A stretch of DNA of 64,000 bases from assembly GCA_023974075.1 (NCBI GenBank), contig CM043801.1, positions 32,347,597-32,411,596 of the forward strand, written 5' to 3'. The stretch comes from Chaenocephalus aceratus. Taxonomy: Eukaryota; Chordata; Actinopteri; Perciformes; Channichthyidae. A program made the position numbers and the translations under genes. Shown here piece by piece: positions 11,262 to 23,715 of this stretch (its first letter is position 1; each line of letters opens with the position of its first letter). Below the pieces are notes generated by a model that did no database searches, was not told the origin of the DNA, and saw only the letters and a program-made list of their open reading frames with translations.

Positions 11262-11549
11262 TCATCAATCGACAGATGGCTTACACACCTTCCGGCGCAG
11301 ACTGAAAACTCATCTCTTTCGATTCCACCTCGAGCGATAGAACTACTAACAAAGAACTGCTAACAGAGCACTTATATACTAACAAAGGACTGGCTTATCT
11401 AAAGCCAGTTGAGTAGCACTTGAAATGTTTTTGCTCTATGAAGCCCGATGTACTTTATGATTCTCTTTTCTTCAAGTTTGTATTTTGTTGGTCGAACGCA
11501 CTTATTGTACGTCGCTTTGGATAAAAGCGTCAGCTAAATGCAATGTAAT
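11262..11549 (-). mobile_element. family C repeat, longer copy
   Basis: It runs from ttccggcgcagactgaaaac to ataaaagcgtcagctaaatg followed by caatgtaat. The right end is the reverse complement of the fragment at 7233-7294. Non-coding here. It lies directly downstream of the SINE. Confidence 0.65.
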
Positions 11550-12279
11550 CAATCATTGTATTGATTGGATCAAGTTGAAATAAATGAACCATTAATACAG
11601 AATCCAGCTTCTCAAACAGAGACTTGCTGCTTTTCTTAATTATATAGAACTGGATATCTTGTTACAGGCACATTCAAATGTATCTCCTCAGGGTTTAAAT
11701 CAACATTTATTTGCACTTTCTTATCGGTTAATTAGGCGAAATAACAGATTTACAGTAGCATAAATAAGGATTTGTTGCAGCTCTACTTACAGAAATCATC
11801 CAACCTCCCCCTAAAATAAAAACCTCTTATATAAATGTGTTTCTAAATCCTGACTGGGCTTGGTTCAACAATTTTTTTTCACTATCTGGATCGTGTCAAA
11901 AAAGCGATCACGGAAATGGATCATTATGAGACCTCTGTGTCCGGCACCACAGGTTAAATGACATAATAGCGTTTCCGAAAGACCTGAACATGGATTGTAG
12001 TGAGCTGTGAGAAAATATCACAGATGTGTTCTGTGAAAAGCTGTTATTAAATACAGTGCAGCCTCTCCGACGGGTGCAGCAGGATATTTAGAGAAGATGG
12101 GTACATGTGTGTCCAAGTGTGTAAGTCTTTTTCTTTTGCTCACTCATCCCTCCCTTATCCTCTCTTCTCCTCCCACCCATTTTCTAAACGGCCGCTTCTG
12201 CCTCCGAACAAGCTCTTCCATTAAGTGAATTGCTCTTGATGCAGAGGACATTTGAATGGACCCCACGATTCTTTCATTA

Positions 12280-12734
12280 GGCGCGTTCACACCAAGTACT
12301 TTTCCCACAATAGTTCATGAGAACTCAGTTCATGAGAAATCTTTTAGTTCTGATGAACTAAAGCAGATCACGTTCAGGTTCACACCGCAATGAGTTCCTG
12401 GGGGTGGATTAGGCAAATGAAGCCGCTGACGTCACTTCTTCTTCTGCTTCGGGTTTACTGGCAGGCCGCAAACCACTTCACCACGTATACTGCCACCCGG
12501 AGTCCCCGGCCGAAAGTATCCGGAATTGGGGACTGGCTCATGGAGCTTCCGTAGAACGCCGACACCTCCTCATCTCCACCGCTCCCATGTTTTATTTTGT
12601 GTTGCCATAAGTTCTCCCACGAAAGTCCCTGCTCTCTAGCGGGGACGGGAAAGGGGGTACAAATGGTTCTGATTAACTAATTTAGTTCCTGGGGCTTTTT
12701 GGTGTGAATGCAAATATATCGGTGTGAACGCGGC
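12280..12734. mobile_element. TIR MITE with GCGTTCACACC ends
   Basis: The left end GGCGCGTTCACACCAAGTAC and right end GGTGTGAACGCGGC are inverted repeats. Internal sub-repeats around agttcatgagaa and tcatgagaactcag suggest secondary structure. The end type resembles PIF/Harbinger MITEs of fish. The target duplication is unclear (TTA on the left, TAT on the right). Confidence 0.6.
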
Positions 12735-13137
12735 TATTATACATGAGCGTAACAGTGTAATGTAGTTACTCAGCCATAGGTGCTTATTGACCAACACATG
12801 TCATCTTGTGGGGTCACAAAGCTCCAAAGATTATCATATTAAAGCCAAATTAATTTCCCCCTTTTGAGTAATAAAGTGCATTGAATGTCATTTGTGAGAC
12901 TGCACCACCTCTTTTCCCCCTCTGGGTGTTTCTCAAAGGCGAGGAGGCTTCCTTGTTAGCACATGTACCTCAGTCAGTTGCTTCAGAAGCGAGGCAAGAA
13001 TCCTTCCTAGCCTCGAAAAACGAAGAATGGTGGAACAGGTGTCCGTCATATGCGAGGCCCCGCCTTAAATGGAGCGCGTTTTCCACTAAAGATTTTGGAA
13101 ATTGGTCTGTGCATTGTGGGGATTTTAAAGATCAGAA

Positions 13138-13530
13138 CTAAAGGTCCCATGTCATGCTTTTCCGGTTATTACCCGTCCCCTTTTTATGCATGTAAACAGT
13201 CTGCAGAGTCAAAACCCTCGAAGTACACCCTGTAGCGAGTAAAACTCTAACACCGAAAATACCTCTCCAAAACGCCTCGTTGAAGATACGTCCGTGGTTT
13301 ACTTCCTGGGTATTGTGACGTAGGAATGGCCAGTAGCCGCGCCCAGAGCTATGACGCGATACGATCATGCGTTACCCGGAACCAAATGGACCAATCCGTG
13401 GAGCCGTTACTTTACGTCTGCGCAGCCGTTACGTTAAGCCCCCGCTGATTGGTCCAAATTGATCAATCCACGGACTTCCTCACACACTCAGTGCAGGCAG
13501 CTCTGCTGATTTCTCCTCCCTGGCTGCAGG
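13138..13530 (-). mobile_element. family B repeat, partial copy
   Basis: It starts taaaggtcccatgtcatgct and continues through cagagtcaaaaccctcgaag, gagtaaaactctaacacc and acttcctgggtattgtgacg. The order matches the reverse of 48600-48780. The far end is not found. Confidence 0.6.
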
Positions 13531-13784
13531 CTGATAACAGACAGTTGGGATTGCGGCGAAATTCTCTCTGCAGACCCATTCTCACAGCGTTCATCAACCT
13601 TTTTCTTTTTCTAAAAAAAGAATAAAGTTTAAAAGGGTGATTTGTAAAATATCCATAAAGAAAAAGTAAATCTGTTTACAGTTCAGTTTCATATGGGTGT
13701 TGAGAGAGGTATCCATAGATCTCTTCATGTTGCTCTCAAAGTGCACCAGATTGATGCTTTTAACTTCAATATTTAAAAATAAAT

Positions 13785-14062
13785 CTTCCTGGGGGAGCAT
13801 GCCCCCAGACCCCCCTGTGAGGTCCACACACCACCTATAAAAATAGCACTTGACCCCTGCTTACACCTATATGCCGTGAGCTGATTATCGAGCCTTCATT
13901 GGAACAGTCGCGGGTACATTGTGTGTGTGGGGATTGTTGCAGTAGAAAGTTCCTCTGTAGCGCCCGGTACATTAATGGGAAACCCTAAATTTTTCAGCAC
14001 CCTCTATGAAACGTCAAGCTACCCCACAGCACCCCCAAAATAAATCTCTGGCGCCGCCACTG
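13785..14062 (-). mobile_element. hAT remnant
   Basis: The right end ggcgccgccactgag gives, on the other strand, CTCAGTGGCGGCGCC, a hAT-type terminus. Inside is the gggggagcatgcccccagac block common in fish hAT copies. No matching left end was found. Confidence 0.45.
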
Positions 14063-14214
14063 AGCCTGACTATTTGTGTTGTGTTGTGTTCAAGCCTCGA
14101 CATTTCCCACAACGAAGTACGCCGGCCTCGGTAGAATTCCAAGCATCCTGGACATTGGAACAGTCCTTCGGCGGGACTCGATGACATAGTATCCTTGAAA
14201 TAGTGGCTCTGGAG

Positions 14215-15110
14215 CAGCCTTCCTCGACATTGAGAAACACCCTCTGTCTGAAACCAGAGCCCAGTCTGCTCTGTTTGGTTAGCTGGCCGGCTCTGTTGTG
14301 ATTGGTCAATTGCTTATAGATGTCCCGCCCCTTAGCCTATCACGTACAATGTGTTGGAGCCCTATCCAATAGAAGCACAAGTGTTACAGCGATGTCACTA
14401 TTTTACAGAAGTAAACAAAGGAGTCCAATGGAGGCAAAGGAGAGAAACTCCCCCTGGATGGAGCATTGGGATTGTAACCATTGCAGAGCATTTACAGCAG
14501 GGGTGTCAAACTCAAATACACAGGGGGCCAAAATAAAGAAATGGGTACTCGTCGAGGGCCGGACTGGTTCAATGTTTATTGCAGAACTTATTGAAATGAA
14601 CTTATTGCACATATTAAACCTAGAACTAACGAAGCTTAAATTATTGCCTATAAAAACAACATGAAACATTAAATAATCGTTGCATTAATTTCTTATGGCT
14701 CTATCTGCAGATTTTCCAGAGTCATTTCTTATGATTACATTTCCCCACAGGCCAACAGCAGCTTCAACAAAACTATTTCCCTCAAAGAACCAAACATGCC
14801 CTGCTGTCTCAAGAGACAAAGTGCAGAAGGAAACATCCATTGAACTCAGTTTGCTGCTCCGTGATGCTAGTTCAGATACTTGGCATCTCATCTCGGGTGC
14901 AAGTTCATCAATGTTTGGGGTCAGGCTCTGAGCAGAGGAGACCCTCAGGGTGGAGTGAAGCTGTGCGTGCAATATACCGGAGGGCCAGATCTAATAGTAA
15001 TTAAAAATTATCCTGCGGGCCGAAATTAAATCCACCATGGGCCTGATTTGGCCTTGAGTTTGACACATGTGATTTACATGCACACAACCTATATGGCACA
15101 CCTTGTAAAG
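14215..15110 (+). mobile_element. family A repeat, copy 2, split by a hAT element
   Basis: The left part has cagtctgctctgtttggtta, gatgtcccgccccttagcct and caatgtgttggag. The right part after 15071 resumes with atttacatgcacacaaccta. The interior is the hAT at 14498-15071. Confidence 0.65.
14498..15071. mobile_element. hAT MITE with CAGGGGTGTCAAACTC end
   Basis: It begins CAGGGGTGTCAAACTCAA and ends ttgagtttgacacatgtg. The flanking octamers atttacag (14490-14497) and atttacat (15072-15079) match at 7 of 8. The size is 574 bp, with no transposase. The copy at 29473-29946 has a related end. Confidence 0.75.
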
Positions 15111-17086
15111 GACATCTGACCTAAAGATGGCCGCTGAAAGATGAAAGGGCCGGTCACATCGGATAGAATCAGCTAAGTGCATTGGAACATCATCTCCAGA
15201 AACATCTCTCTCTATATGGAAGTGGTCTGAATTGAATGAGTATTTCGTGTGCTCACTGAAAAAGGCTGAAACAGCGGCGAGTCCTCGGTGACACATTTCA
15301 GAGACACATTTCCAGTAGAGAGAGAGCTGGCAGCTCACAGGGGGCTCAGCGGGGGGTCGTCTCTGACCAGTTTCCTTCTGTCTCTGTTTCCTGTCTATCA
15401 AAGCTTCTCTTGCCCCGCTGCACAGACCTGGGGAGAAGAGAGACGTGCAGAGAAATGGGTAGAGATGAAACGGATGAAGACCGAACAAAGGAGGAATGGC
15501 ATGAACCAAAAAGTCAGAAATAATTTGAATAACTCGGGGGTGGGGGGGGTGAGAAAGTAAAGAAAAAGCAGAACCGGTTTGCTTCACACAGCGAGCGGTG
15601 GCTCTCTGGGGGACTTTGCCCACTTTGTCAGCAGCTGTCTGACCTGAACTTTCTTTGATTGGACAAAAAAAGGCCACTCTGTCAAACCTCCAGTCGACTG
15701 ACCTTTAGCTGAGAGTCTGCGTTCTGACTCACGACTGTGATGCAGAAAAACAGACGGACGAGAGATGAGTGGCGGCACATACATATGTCAAAACTAGCTC
15801 AGTTCAATTGTGTTGTGTTGGTGCATCCAGATCATTGCATGGGTTTGACAAGTGTACCAACCTGTAGGTGTAATGTGACTTTCTTTGCCTTTTACGATCT
15901 TTGGCAATATGTTTTAAATACTATCAGTGCGACACAGTTGGATGTTTCTGTTTCTCATCAATTCAAACAAAGTAAACCCCCATAAGAGTTTAATTACCAG
16001 TGTGCACAATACAACTAATTTAACTTGAAATGAGATACAAGGGACCCTTTAATATCGAAACTGAAAAAGAAAACAGCAATATAGCTTTAATGGGTTCGGC
16101 TGGCCTGTGTTTCTTCATTACTGTCGACAAACCCCCCGTCTCAAATATCACGCTGCACAAAGGCAGATTAATTGAGCCCAATACAACTGAGTGTTTGTCG
16201 AGCAAAGTGAAACGAGAGTAAGTTGTGTTTTTGTTTGAGGTAACTTTCCTCAGTCATGGGTTCTGTTGCTCCACTGAGTCCTCACATCAGTAGGATGCTT
16301 AATGTGGGGTTGACGCAAAGTAAACGGCTGCACCTGTGATGATGCAACATGAAAGCCAGTGAGGCTCATTAAGGCTTTTTTTAATAGCTTTCACAGCGAG
16401 ATGGACGCAGAGCGCTCTGTGGCCGGATAACCAGCGCGGAGTCGCAAAGGTCGCAGGTGTAATGTATCTTTAATAGTAACTAATGAATATCCTTGAGCAA
16501 GACCCTTAACTTACTCCATTTATATAAACCTCTATGAATAAAATATAGCAATGCATGGCTCTAAATAGAACTGGTTTTATTCCTAACTCTCAATGCACGG
16601 ATGCTTACGGTCAGGAAGGATTAATAGGCGCTGAGGAGTCTCTCTTTGAGTAGCTTTGCCTTTTTATCCTGATATGGTCTTTGTGTGCCGGCCTTGGATA
16701 CGAGGATACGGTACTTCTTTATTTGAAACCATGCAGATAAAAGGCATTCAGTCTTGCTGGTGGTCTTTTAGTTAAAGGCGGGGAAGGTAATTTAGGAGAA
16801 AGCAGCTTGAGTTGGATATTAAATGATCTGTTTCCTGTATGCTTACTGCTATAACCGGCTTCTTTTAGAAGTTGTTTTCCATTCTTCATTTCATTTCCAT
16901 TTTTCATTTAATCGTTTATTTGAATAGGAACAATTCACATCTTCTTTTCTGTGAAATGGTACTGGATGTTTTATGTCCTTTGTGTGTGCTTATTTCATTA
17001 TTTAAAGAAGTCTTAAGGAACATAATTACACTATAAAATGGGGAATTAATAAGCTTTTTCCAGAGCTCTTTTGGGATGCTGGTTAT
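15111..17086. other. pigk intron, no feature recognised
   Basis: Open frames here, the longest on the - strand at 14991-15677, have no recognisable protein features and partly overlap the hAT end. A fragment resembling the MITE at 17087-17477 (taaaggcggggaaggtaatt) occurs near 16773. Confidence 0.5.
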
Positions 17087-17477
17087 TTAAAGGTGGGGAC
17101 GGTCATTTTGGAGAAACCAGCTCGAGTGCGCTAGAATTTGAAAATACACAGCCGGAACAAATCTGCCACTTCCTTACAGAGCCCCTCCTCCAACACACAC
17201 GAACGCGCACATGACCAATGAGGGCACGAGGTAAGTTTGTGCCCCGATGGAAGGCTGACAGGCAGGTAGGCCATCCAGTTACTTTAGCCGGGCCGGCTCA
17301 GAATGATTGGTCGTGCTTTTTACAGCGCTATGGCTTCCACTGATGATATATTATGATGGATTTGTCATCAAAGCACTTCAGATATTCATTGCTATCGGGA
17401 TGTTCAGAGCATTCCATGGAATATAACGAAAAGTGTATCTCGAGCCGGTTTCTCAAACGTACCTACCCCACCTGTAA
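17087..17477. mobile_element. TIR MITE, AAAGGTGGGG family, uninterrupted copy
   Basis: The left end ttaaaggtggggacggtcat and its agaaaccagctcgag block pair with the right end ctcgagccggtttctcaaac and ctaccccacctgtaa. About 390 bp, non-coding. It is the intact reference for the interrupted copy at 34678-36463, which lies in the opposite orientation. Confidence 0.75.
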
Positions 17478-18177
17478 GGCCGTACTGATCATGCCACACG
17501 AAAGGCCTAAGAGCTAAAGCAGAATGTTCCTTTGTAATTCCTTAAACTGGATAAGAGCTACCACTAGAGTGCTGCTGGAGGTTTGGTGAAATCTAATCAA
17601 TAAGAGATCTGATGTTTGCTGTGGAGCATCAACAACAAGCCACCAACACCATTTGGTTTAGCGGCTCAACATTGATTTCGTCATTGATGTTGACTCAGAG
17701 TTAAAAGCTAACCAGAGTGCACCTTGGGAGCTTGTTCGTTTGGAGTTCAACCAACGCCTCTAACATTTGACATTAAAAAGGTTGTGTGGTGTTGCTTGGT
17801 AAACAGACTTTACGTATAGCATCACATACAAAATGATTTCCTGTAGTATTTGTAACCATGTGTCTTCTGTAGTGATGTACATGGGATGAACTTCATAAGA
17901 TGGTTTGCTCTCTCTACGAGGAGACTTAAAGCACGGATTGACTTGCATTCATTTGCACTGCATGTCATTGCCTCGGCTCTTAAATGGTGTTAATCACACA
18001 CACCTCCTCTAGACACACACTGCCAACAGAAACGCTCAGGTTCGTTCCTCTTCCCGACAGCTTTTATTTATTTCTGAATAATGGCGTCCCATTTAACGAA
18101 AGCTTAATTTTTCCAAAGTGCAATTAACTTCAGGTAAATGCTAACGGAGTCCGTTTGGTGTGTGTTTTGTCTTGCAG

Positions 18178-18253
18178 TCCTGTCTATGAAGAGCTTCAGG
18201 TAGAGAAGTACTCCTACGCAGACCAGCTGCCGGTGTCTGAGATCATCCATCAG
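18178..18253 (+). CDS. pigk: pigk coding exon
   Basis: A short 76-base exon. Its first T completes a Ser codon split with the exon at 7350-7522, followed by PVYEELQVEKYSYADQLPVS and EIIHQ. The acceptor is gttttgtcttgcag and the donor is gtaaga. The last part (YADQLPVSEIIHQ) is the conserved juxtamembrane segment of vertebrate PIGK. The first half is variable between species. The exon would be missed by a length-filtered ORF search. Identity rests on the match, the perfect phase join on both sides and the order. Confidence 0.93.
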
Positions 18254-18529
18254 GTAAGAGACGCACGCACGCTCTTCAGGGTCATTAGGGGTGGGACACT
18301 CAAAACAACAAGAAAAGGTCCTCGATGATATGATCCCGAAATATTTCTTATTACTTGCAATTTCTATTTTTCATTATAATAGCCAAACACACAAATGCAT
18401 ATGATATTCTCCCCCATTGCTCTTTCCTCACCCCCAAGAAGAAGAGGGGTACACAATCATTCATAAATCAGTCTTAAAGTTCAAAGGCTTTGTTTGTCAT
18501 TATGCACAATAGAAACATTAACCAGTGGC

Positions 18530-18665
18530 GGAGGAAGTACTCCGATTTTAAGTAAAAGTATCCGTACTTAATTGTCAAAGTACTCTGTCACAAGTAAAAG
18601 ACCTGCATTCAAAACCTTAAAGTAAACTTGAAGTTCCACGTGTAAAAGTATTTATGTGTAATGGC
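18530..18665. mobile_element. AAGTAAAAGTA-type repeat fragment
   Basis: It has cagtggcggaggaagtactc followed by taagtaaaagtatccgtac. The same family occurs at 20028-20595 and 44945-45140. It is a common fish hAT-type MITE. Confidence 0.55.
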
Positions 18666-18711
18666 TCATTTCAGAATCGTGTATGTATTATATATATATA
18701 TGAGGTCGCGT

Positions 18712-19365
18712 TCACACCAGTCTTGTATAGTCCGGTTGAATCGAACCCTGGTGCGTTTAGCCGCTTGGTTCGTTTGGGTCGGTGTGAACGCAGTCCGAGA
18801 CCTCTGAAGTGAACTAAACAACCGGACTCTGGTCCGCCTAAAAGAGGTGGTCTTGCTCGTGATCTCTGGAGCGGTTCATCGCTGGTGTGAACGCAGTCCG
18901 CACCAAAACATAGGAAGCGTAGTATTTACGTGTCACACGAATGCGGATGTCTTCAAAATCGTTAGCGAAAGAGTGAATCAGAATGAAGTGTTGAACAGTG
19001 TCGTGTAAAGTAAAAACAACTATCAAACTAAAAACTATACATAAAAGTCCGAGCCACCTGCCGTCGGTGAAACCCCCTCCTTACGTGCAGAACGTCTCAT
19101 TATGTGTGTAATGTTTTGTATCGCACGTTGTCTGATTATATAATCATATGTGCCGTCCACCATAGTCTGTTGATATGCTCTCCAGATTAACAGCAGCATG
19201 AGAATAACCTGCCGATGCTCCATGGCGGAGGCTCTGGTAGAAATGGCCGGGATTTGCGTTTTTACCCCCTTAATGTCTGACCAATGGTTGAACAGCATTT
19301 CCGAGCACATGACTTGTGTTTATAGTCCGTTTGAGTTTTGCCCGTGTGAACGCAAACCGAACCTT
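18712..19365. mobile_element. TIR MITE with GTCGCGTTCACACCAG end
   Basis: The left end ggtcgcgttcacaccag pairs with the right end gcccgtgtgaacgcaaaccg. The motif ggtgtgaacgcagtccg recurs inside at about 18780 and 18880. It is related in end type to 12280-12734. A run of 14 C (19408-19421) follows outside the element. The small frames inside are not supported as genes. Confidence 0.55.
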
Positions 19366-20027
19366 CTGAAAAATGAAACAATGTAACAAACACTACGGGA
19401 GAGGTAACCCCCCCCCCCCCCAAACAGCATGATAGGGCCTCTTTAACATAACAGTAAAATAAGTATAAATGGTGCAAGAGACAAAATGACTCAAATGGGT
19501 TGCATACTGTGGATTTGTATAAATAGAAATATACAAAGATCCTCATTACAGATGAACCCTTTTAAGAACATAAAAACATCTAGCTGACTATACATCGTTC
19601 TTCGATTCGCCCTTATCTGTGCTCTGGTGTATAACCTTCCCAACTTTCTTTCTGGTCTTTCACAGTTCTTATATGATGAAATGTTTTCAAATTCAGCAAC
19701 CTTTTCCATTTCCGTTCCCCGACCCTGAATAGCAGGTATTTCTTGAGAACATTTTGCCACCCTATCATTACTGCTGTCTGGGTCCGTTTCTCTATACATG
19801 GAGAAAGTGCTAACCCAAACCTCCAATTACCTCTCAGGAAAAAAAGATTTGGACAGAATTCGAAATGTCGACATTTATAAGTTATCTGTTCCTCCGGATG
19901 TTTTGGATGTTTGGGCACAACCATCACAACACCTTGTCTCTGAATCCTTTAATTACCTGTGAGCACATTCATCTTCATCAAATGAAACACGCAAATCTTT
20001 CTCCCAAACACTTCTCAGAGTTGCCGG

Positions 20028-20595
20028 CATCGGTGGAAGAAGTATTTAGATACCCGAGTAAAAGTACCGATACATGTCAAAATATTCCATTACCAGTAAA
20101 GGTCCTGCAATTAAAATCTCACTAATGTAAAAGTACTGAAGTATTATCATAAAAATGTGCTTAAAATATTAAAAGTAAGAGTCAATCTGCAGAAAAAGTG
20201 CCTCAATATGTGATATATTATTAATACATGACATTTAATTGTTAAAATGGTTGCATTAGTAGTAATCTTACTTTATTTATACAGTCTGTGCACAAATAAT
20301 TTTTTACTTTGTTCATTTCTTTTGTCAAAAATTTGATATTTTAACACCGTTTGTTCCTCAAGCGATTATTTGTTCTGGTTTAATCTTTAGCGATGCAATT
20401 TTGTTGAAAGTTCATCAGACGTTTTTAATGTTAAATCTTCATCTTTGAATAGTCTCTAAAAGCTGTAAGATAAGAATAGTGAAGTTACCTATGAGATGTA
20501 GAAGTATAAAGTAGCATTGAATGGAAATACTTAAATACATTATAAGTAACTCAACATTGTTCCTATATACAGCACTTGAGTACCATCACTGGTAG
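20028..20595. mobile_element. AAGTAAAAGTA-type MITE, longer copy
   Basis: It starts atcggtggaagaagtattta, continues with cgagtaaaagtaccgata, and ends near cacttgagtaccatcactgg. The two ends form a loose inverted pair (cggtggaag/ccatcactgg). AT-rich, non-coding. Confidence 0.5.
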
Positions 20596-21962
20596 CCAGA
20601 TATTTACAGTATCTCTCCCTAAACACAAACATTTAATAATATTGGGCATACCTCATGTCATTCAGCAAACTACCTTCAAGATGTTCTGATCTCGGAAATT
20701 TTTTAACACCCATTTTATTGTGGTGAATCGTCAAATGTCTTTTGTGGGTTCACGTGTTTTTTTACACCTGTGGGCTGTTTTTGTATATCGTAGCGTGTCC
20801 ACACATTCGTCCTCAATTTGGACACGGAACAGAAAGTTATCGGCAACATCCAGCAACAGATGTCTTTGTGTCGTTTCCATGGCGACGGCTCTTAAGTGTG
20901 AAATGCAAGTGCCTCCTAGTGTCGGTGTGAAGGGGCCCACCGTGAAATCCATCAGAATGGATAGGTAGGATTGTGGCGAGAAATTGTGCATTCAGCTCAT
21001 TCCCAAATGGATTGTGCCGTTCAGTGGAGCCGACCTTCACAAATGAACACCTATTCCTCCTCATTCCACCTTTTGAACGTGTGCTCGGCATTCAAAACAC
21101 ACCGTCTGTGCCCGGCTGTATCCCTCTTGTAAGATCTTCCATTAAGAGCCTTTAAAAGATACTATTTCTATACTTCCCCTTCAACTCGTGCTGCAGAAAA
21201 GTAGCATTCATCTTTGCCACCGGCAAGAGCAGACATTTACGTGGAGCTTACATTTTGGGGTTCAGCTGCCTCTGAAAACCCATATTTAAAAACATTAACA
21301 CGACCATCCTCACCGTATTATCCAATGCTATATCCTAACAGAGATGGATACATGTTATAAACCAATTCTGTAGCAGTATTTGATTTCACCTTGACGGCTT
21401 CAGTAAGTGACAGTGAAAGCTACACCTTGGCAGGAGTTATTTCAGAGCTTTCTTAATGGGTTGCCCGCCCTGCTTATGGACACATGGGCTTTAACCAAAT
21501 CAAAATATAATCAACTTAATGGATAAATCGCATCCCTCTTGTATTCACTATCCTCATTAGCTTCTGTAATCAAGATTTTTATTTTAAAAAGGTGTTTTTG
21601 GGTATCTGGAGTGCCTTAAAACCCACCAACTAGTGCTTCAAGGTTCATACAAATGATTTTAAACTAATTAAAAGGACCTTTTTTTTTTTTTTTTTTACCA
21701 AAGAGCTCCATCGAGGCTTCTGTCTGTATTCAAGCTAATTGCGTACCTACCGTTCAGCTAGTTGGAGCACCTTGTCATTTCAACAAAGCTGTGTTTTTTA
21801 TTTTAATATTTCAACGTCAGCTTTTATTGTCAACATTTCTACGTGTGTTATACATACAGAAATCTTGAAATACCGTTTCTTCTCGCAGTCCCACAGTGTG
21901 ACATGTATACATAGAACAAGATACAAAAAGGGCCTAGATAAACGGGGTATAAGACTAAGTAA

Positions 21963-22767
21963 TACACTGAACAAAATATAAACGCAACACTTTTGTTTTT
22001 GCTCCCATTTTTCATGAGATGAACTCAAAGATCTAAAACATTTTCTATTTACACAAAATAACCATTTCTCTCAAATATTGTTCACAAATCTGAAAGAATC
22101 TGTGATAGTGAGCACTTCTCCTTTGCCGAGATAATCCATCCCACCTCACAGGTGTGGCATATCAAGATGCTGATTAGACAGCATGATTATTGCAGAGGTG
22201 TGCCCTTAGGCTGGCCACAATAAAAGGCCACTCTGAAACGTGCATGTTTGCTTTATTTGGGGGGGTGTGGGGGGGGTCCGAAAACCAGGCAGTATCTGGT
22301 GTGAGGGGTAGGGGTAGGTTAGGGTAATGTTGTTGAATCGAGTGGCCTGTGTTCGTCGTCCATAACATACGCCTGCCCATACCATAACCCCACCACCACC
22401 ATGGGCCACTCGATTCACAACATTACCCTAACCCTACCCCTACCCCTCACACCAGATGCTGACTGGTTTTCGGACCCCCCAGACCCCCCAATAAAGCAAA
22501 ACTGCACGTTTCAGAGTGGCCTTTTATTGTGGCCAGCCTAAGGCACACCTGTGCAATAATCATGCTGTCTAATCAGCATCTTGATATGCCACGCCTGTGA
22601 GGTGGGATGGATTATCTCGGCAAAGGAGAAGTGCTCACTATCACAGATTTGTTCAGATTTGTGAACAATATTTGAGAGAAATGGTTATTTTTGTTTATAG
22701 AAAATGTTTCAGATCTTTGAGTTCATCTCATGAAAAATAGTGTTGCGTTTTATTTTTGTTCAGTGTA
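21963..22767. mobile_element. Tc1/mariner-derived foldback element
   Basis: An 805-bp near-palindrome with ends TACACTGAACAAAA and TTTTTGTTCAGTGTA; the outer TA pairs fit a TA target duplication. The arms of about 370 bp meet around 22370. A - strand frame at 22206-22418 contains HGGGGVMVWAGVCYGRRTQ, a piece typical of Tc1/mariner transposases, so the centre is a transposase remnant. It cannot encode an active enzyme. Confidence 0.8.
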
Positions 22768-23577
22768 GTAGTATTAAGTAAAAGACAATCCACAGAACAT
22801 GAATTGATATTTACAACTTCCATGCAGTAAGTTTGAGCTATAAGCATTCTGTCTAAAACCCCATGGGATGTCATATTGCAATCATACATAGGGATAATGA
22901 GTAATGACTTCAAATTAAAAACAAATCCAGATGTTTCAAAGGATGTTTTTGCTGAGGATAAACGGAACAATTCAGCTATTGTGTTTCCCACATTAATGCT
23001 TAAAAGTCCTTTTTCGAAACTAATGCCAATCGTCAAACCTGGCCTTGTGATTTTTAAGGCCACAGCTGCTTTCTGGTTGGTTTCATAAGAACACAATTAC
23101 CACTTCTCCAAAAAGACATAACATGATACCGTGGCTGTTTTTAATTAGTCTGCAGATACTGAGGCATCTAATTATAAATCTGCAAAACAGAAAAGGGATA
23201 GATCTGTGGAAATGCTCTTGGTTCTGTTTCAGGGACTACAGTCGAGGAGGAGTTGCTGACATTTGAATTAACTCTGATGTTCTTCTCCTCTACCATGACT
23301 CTTTTATACGAAAGGTCAGGTCCAGCTGACCAGCTAAGTTTTAAAAAAAACTCGTAGAAGAAGTCTGTTCTGCTGCTGTTAGTCTTTGAAAGGAGTCACA
23401 GTCATTTGGCCCAGAGAAATGAAGCTGCACGGGCCGGAGCGCTGTCGGGCGCTTATTGAGTATCGAGATGGGAAGCAGGGGGGGTCTCTGCGCCCGACAG
23501 GAATTTGATCTCTGAGAATTTCCTGGAAAATACATTCTGGCCTCAGATCGGCTTCCCGCTGCTCACATAAGAAACGA

Positions 23578-23715
23578 CCTCGTCAATAATGTTCTCAACA
23601 CAGAAGCCATCACACTATTAAAGGTCATTAAAGCCATTTATTCTCCCCTCGTCAATAATGTTCTCAACACAGAAGCCATCACACTATTAAAGGTCATTAA
23701 AGCCATTTATTCTCC
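23578..23715. repeat. exact 69-bp tandem duplication
   Basis: 23578-23646 and 23647-23715 are identical, beginning cctcgtcaataatgttctca and ending attctcc. No difference is seen over 69 bases, so the duplication is young or is an assembly artefact. Confidence 0.95.

Noticed and set aside
14991..15677. 228-codon - strand frame
   Set aside because: It overlaps the end of a hAT MITE, has no recognisable domain and no partner exon.
22315..22450. Telomere-like ggttagggt and accctaaccct motifs
   Set aside because: They are single motifs mirrored by the palindrome centre of the Tc1-derived element, not a telomeric array.
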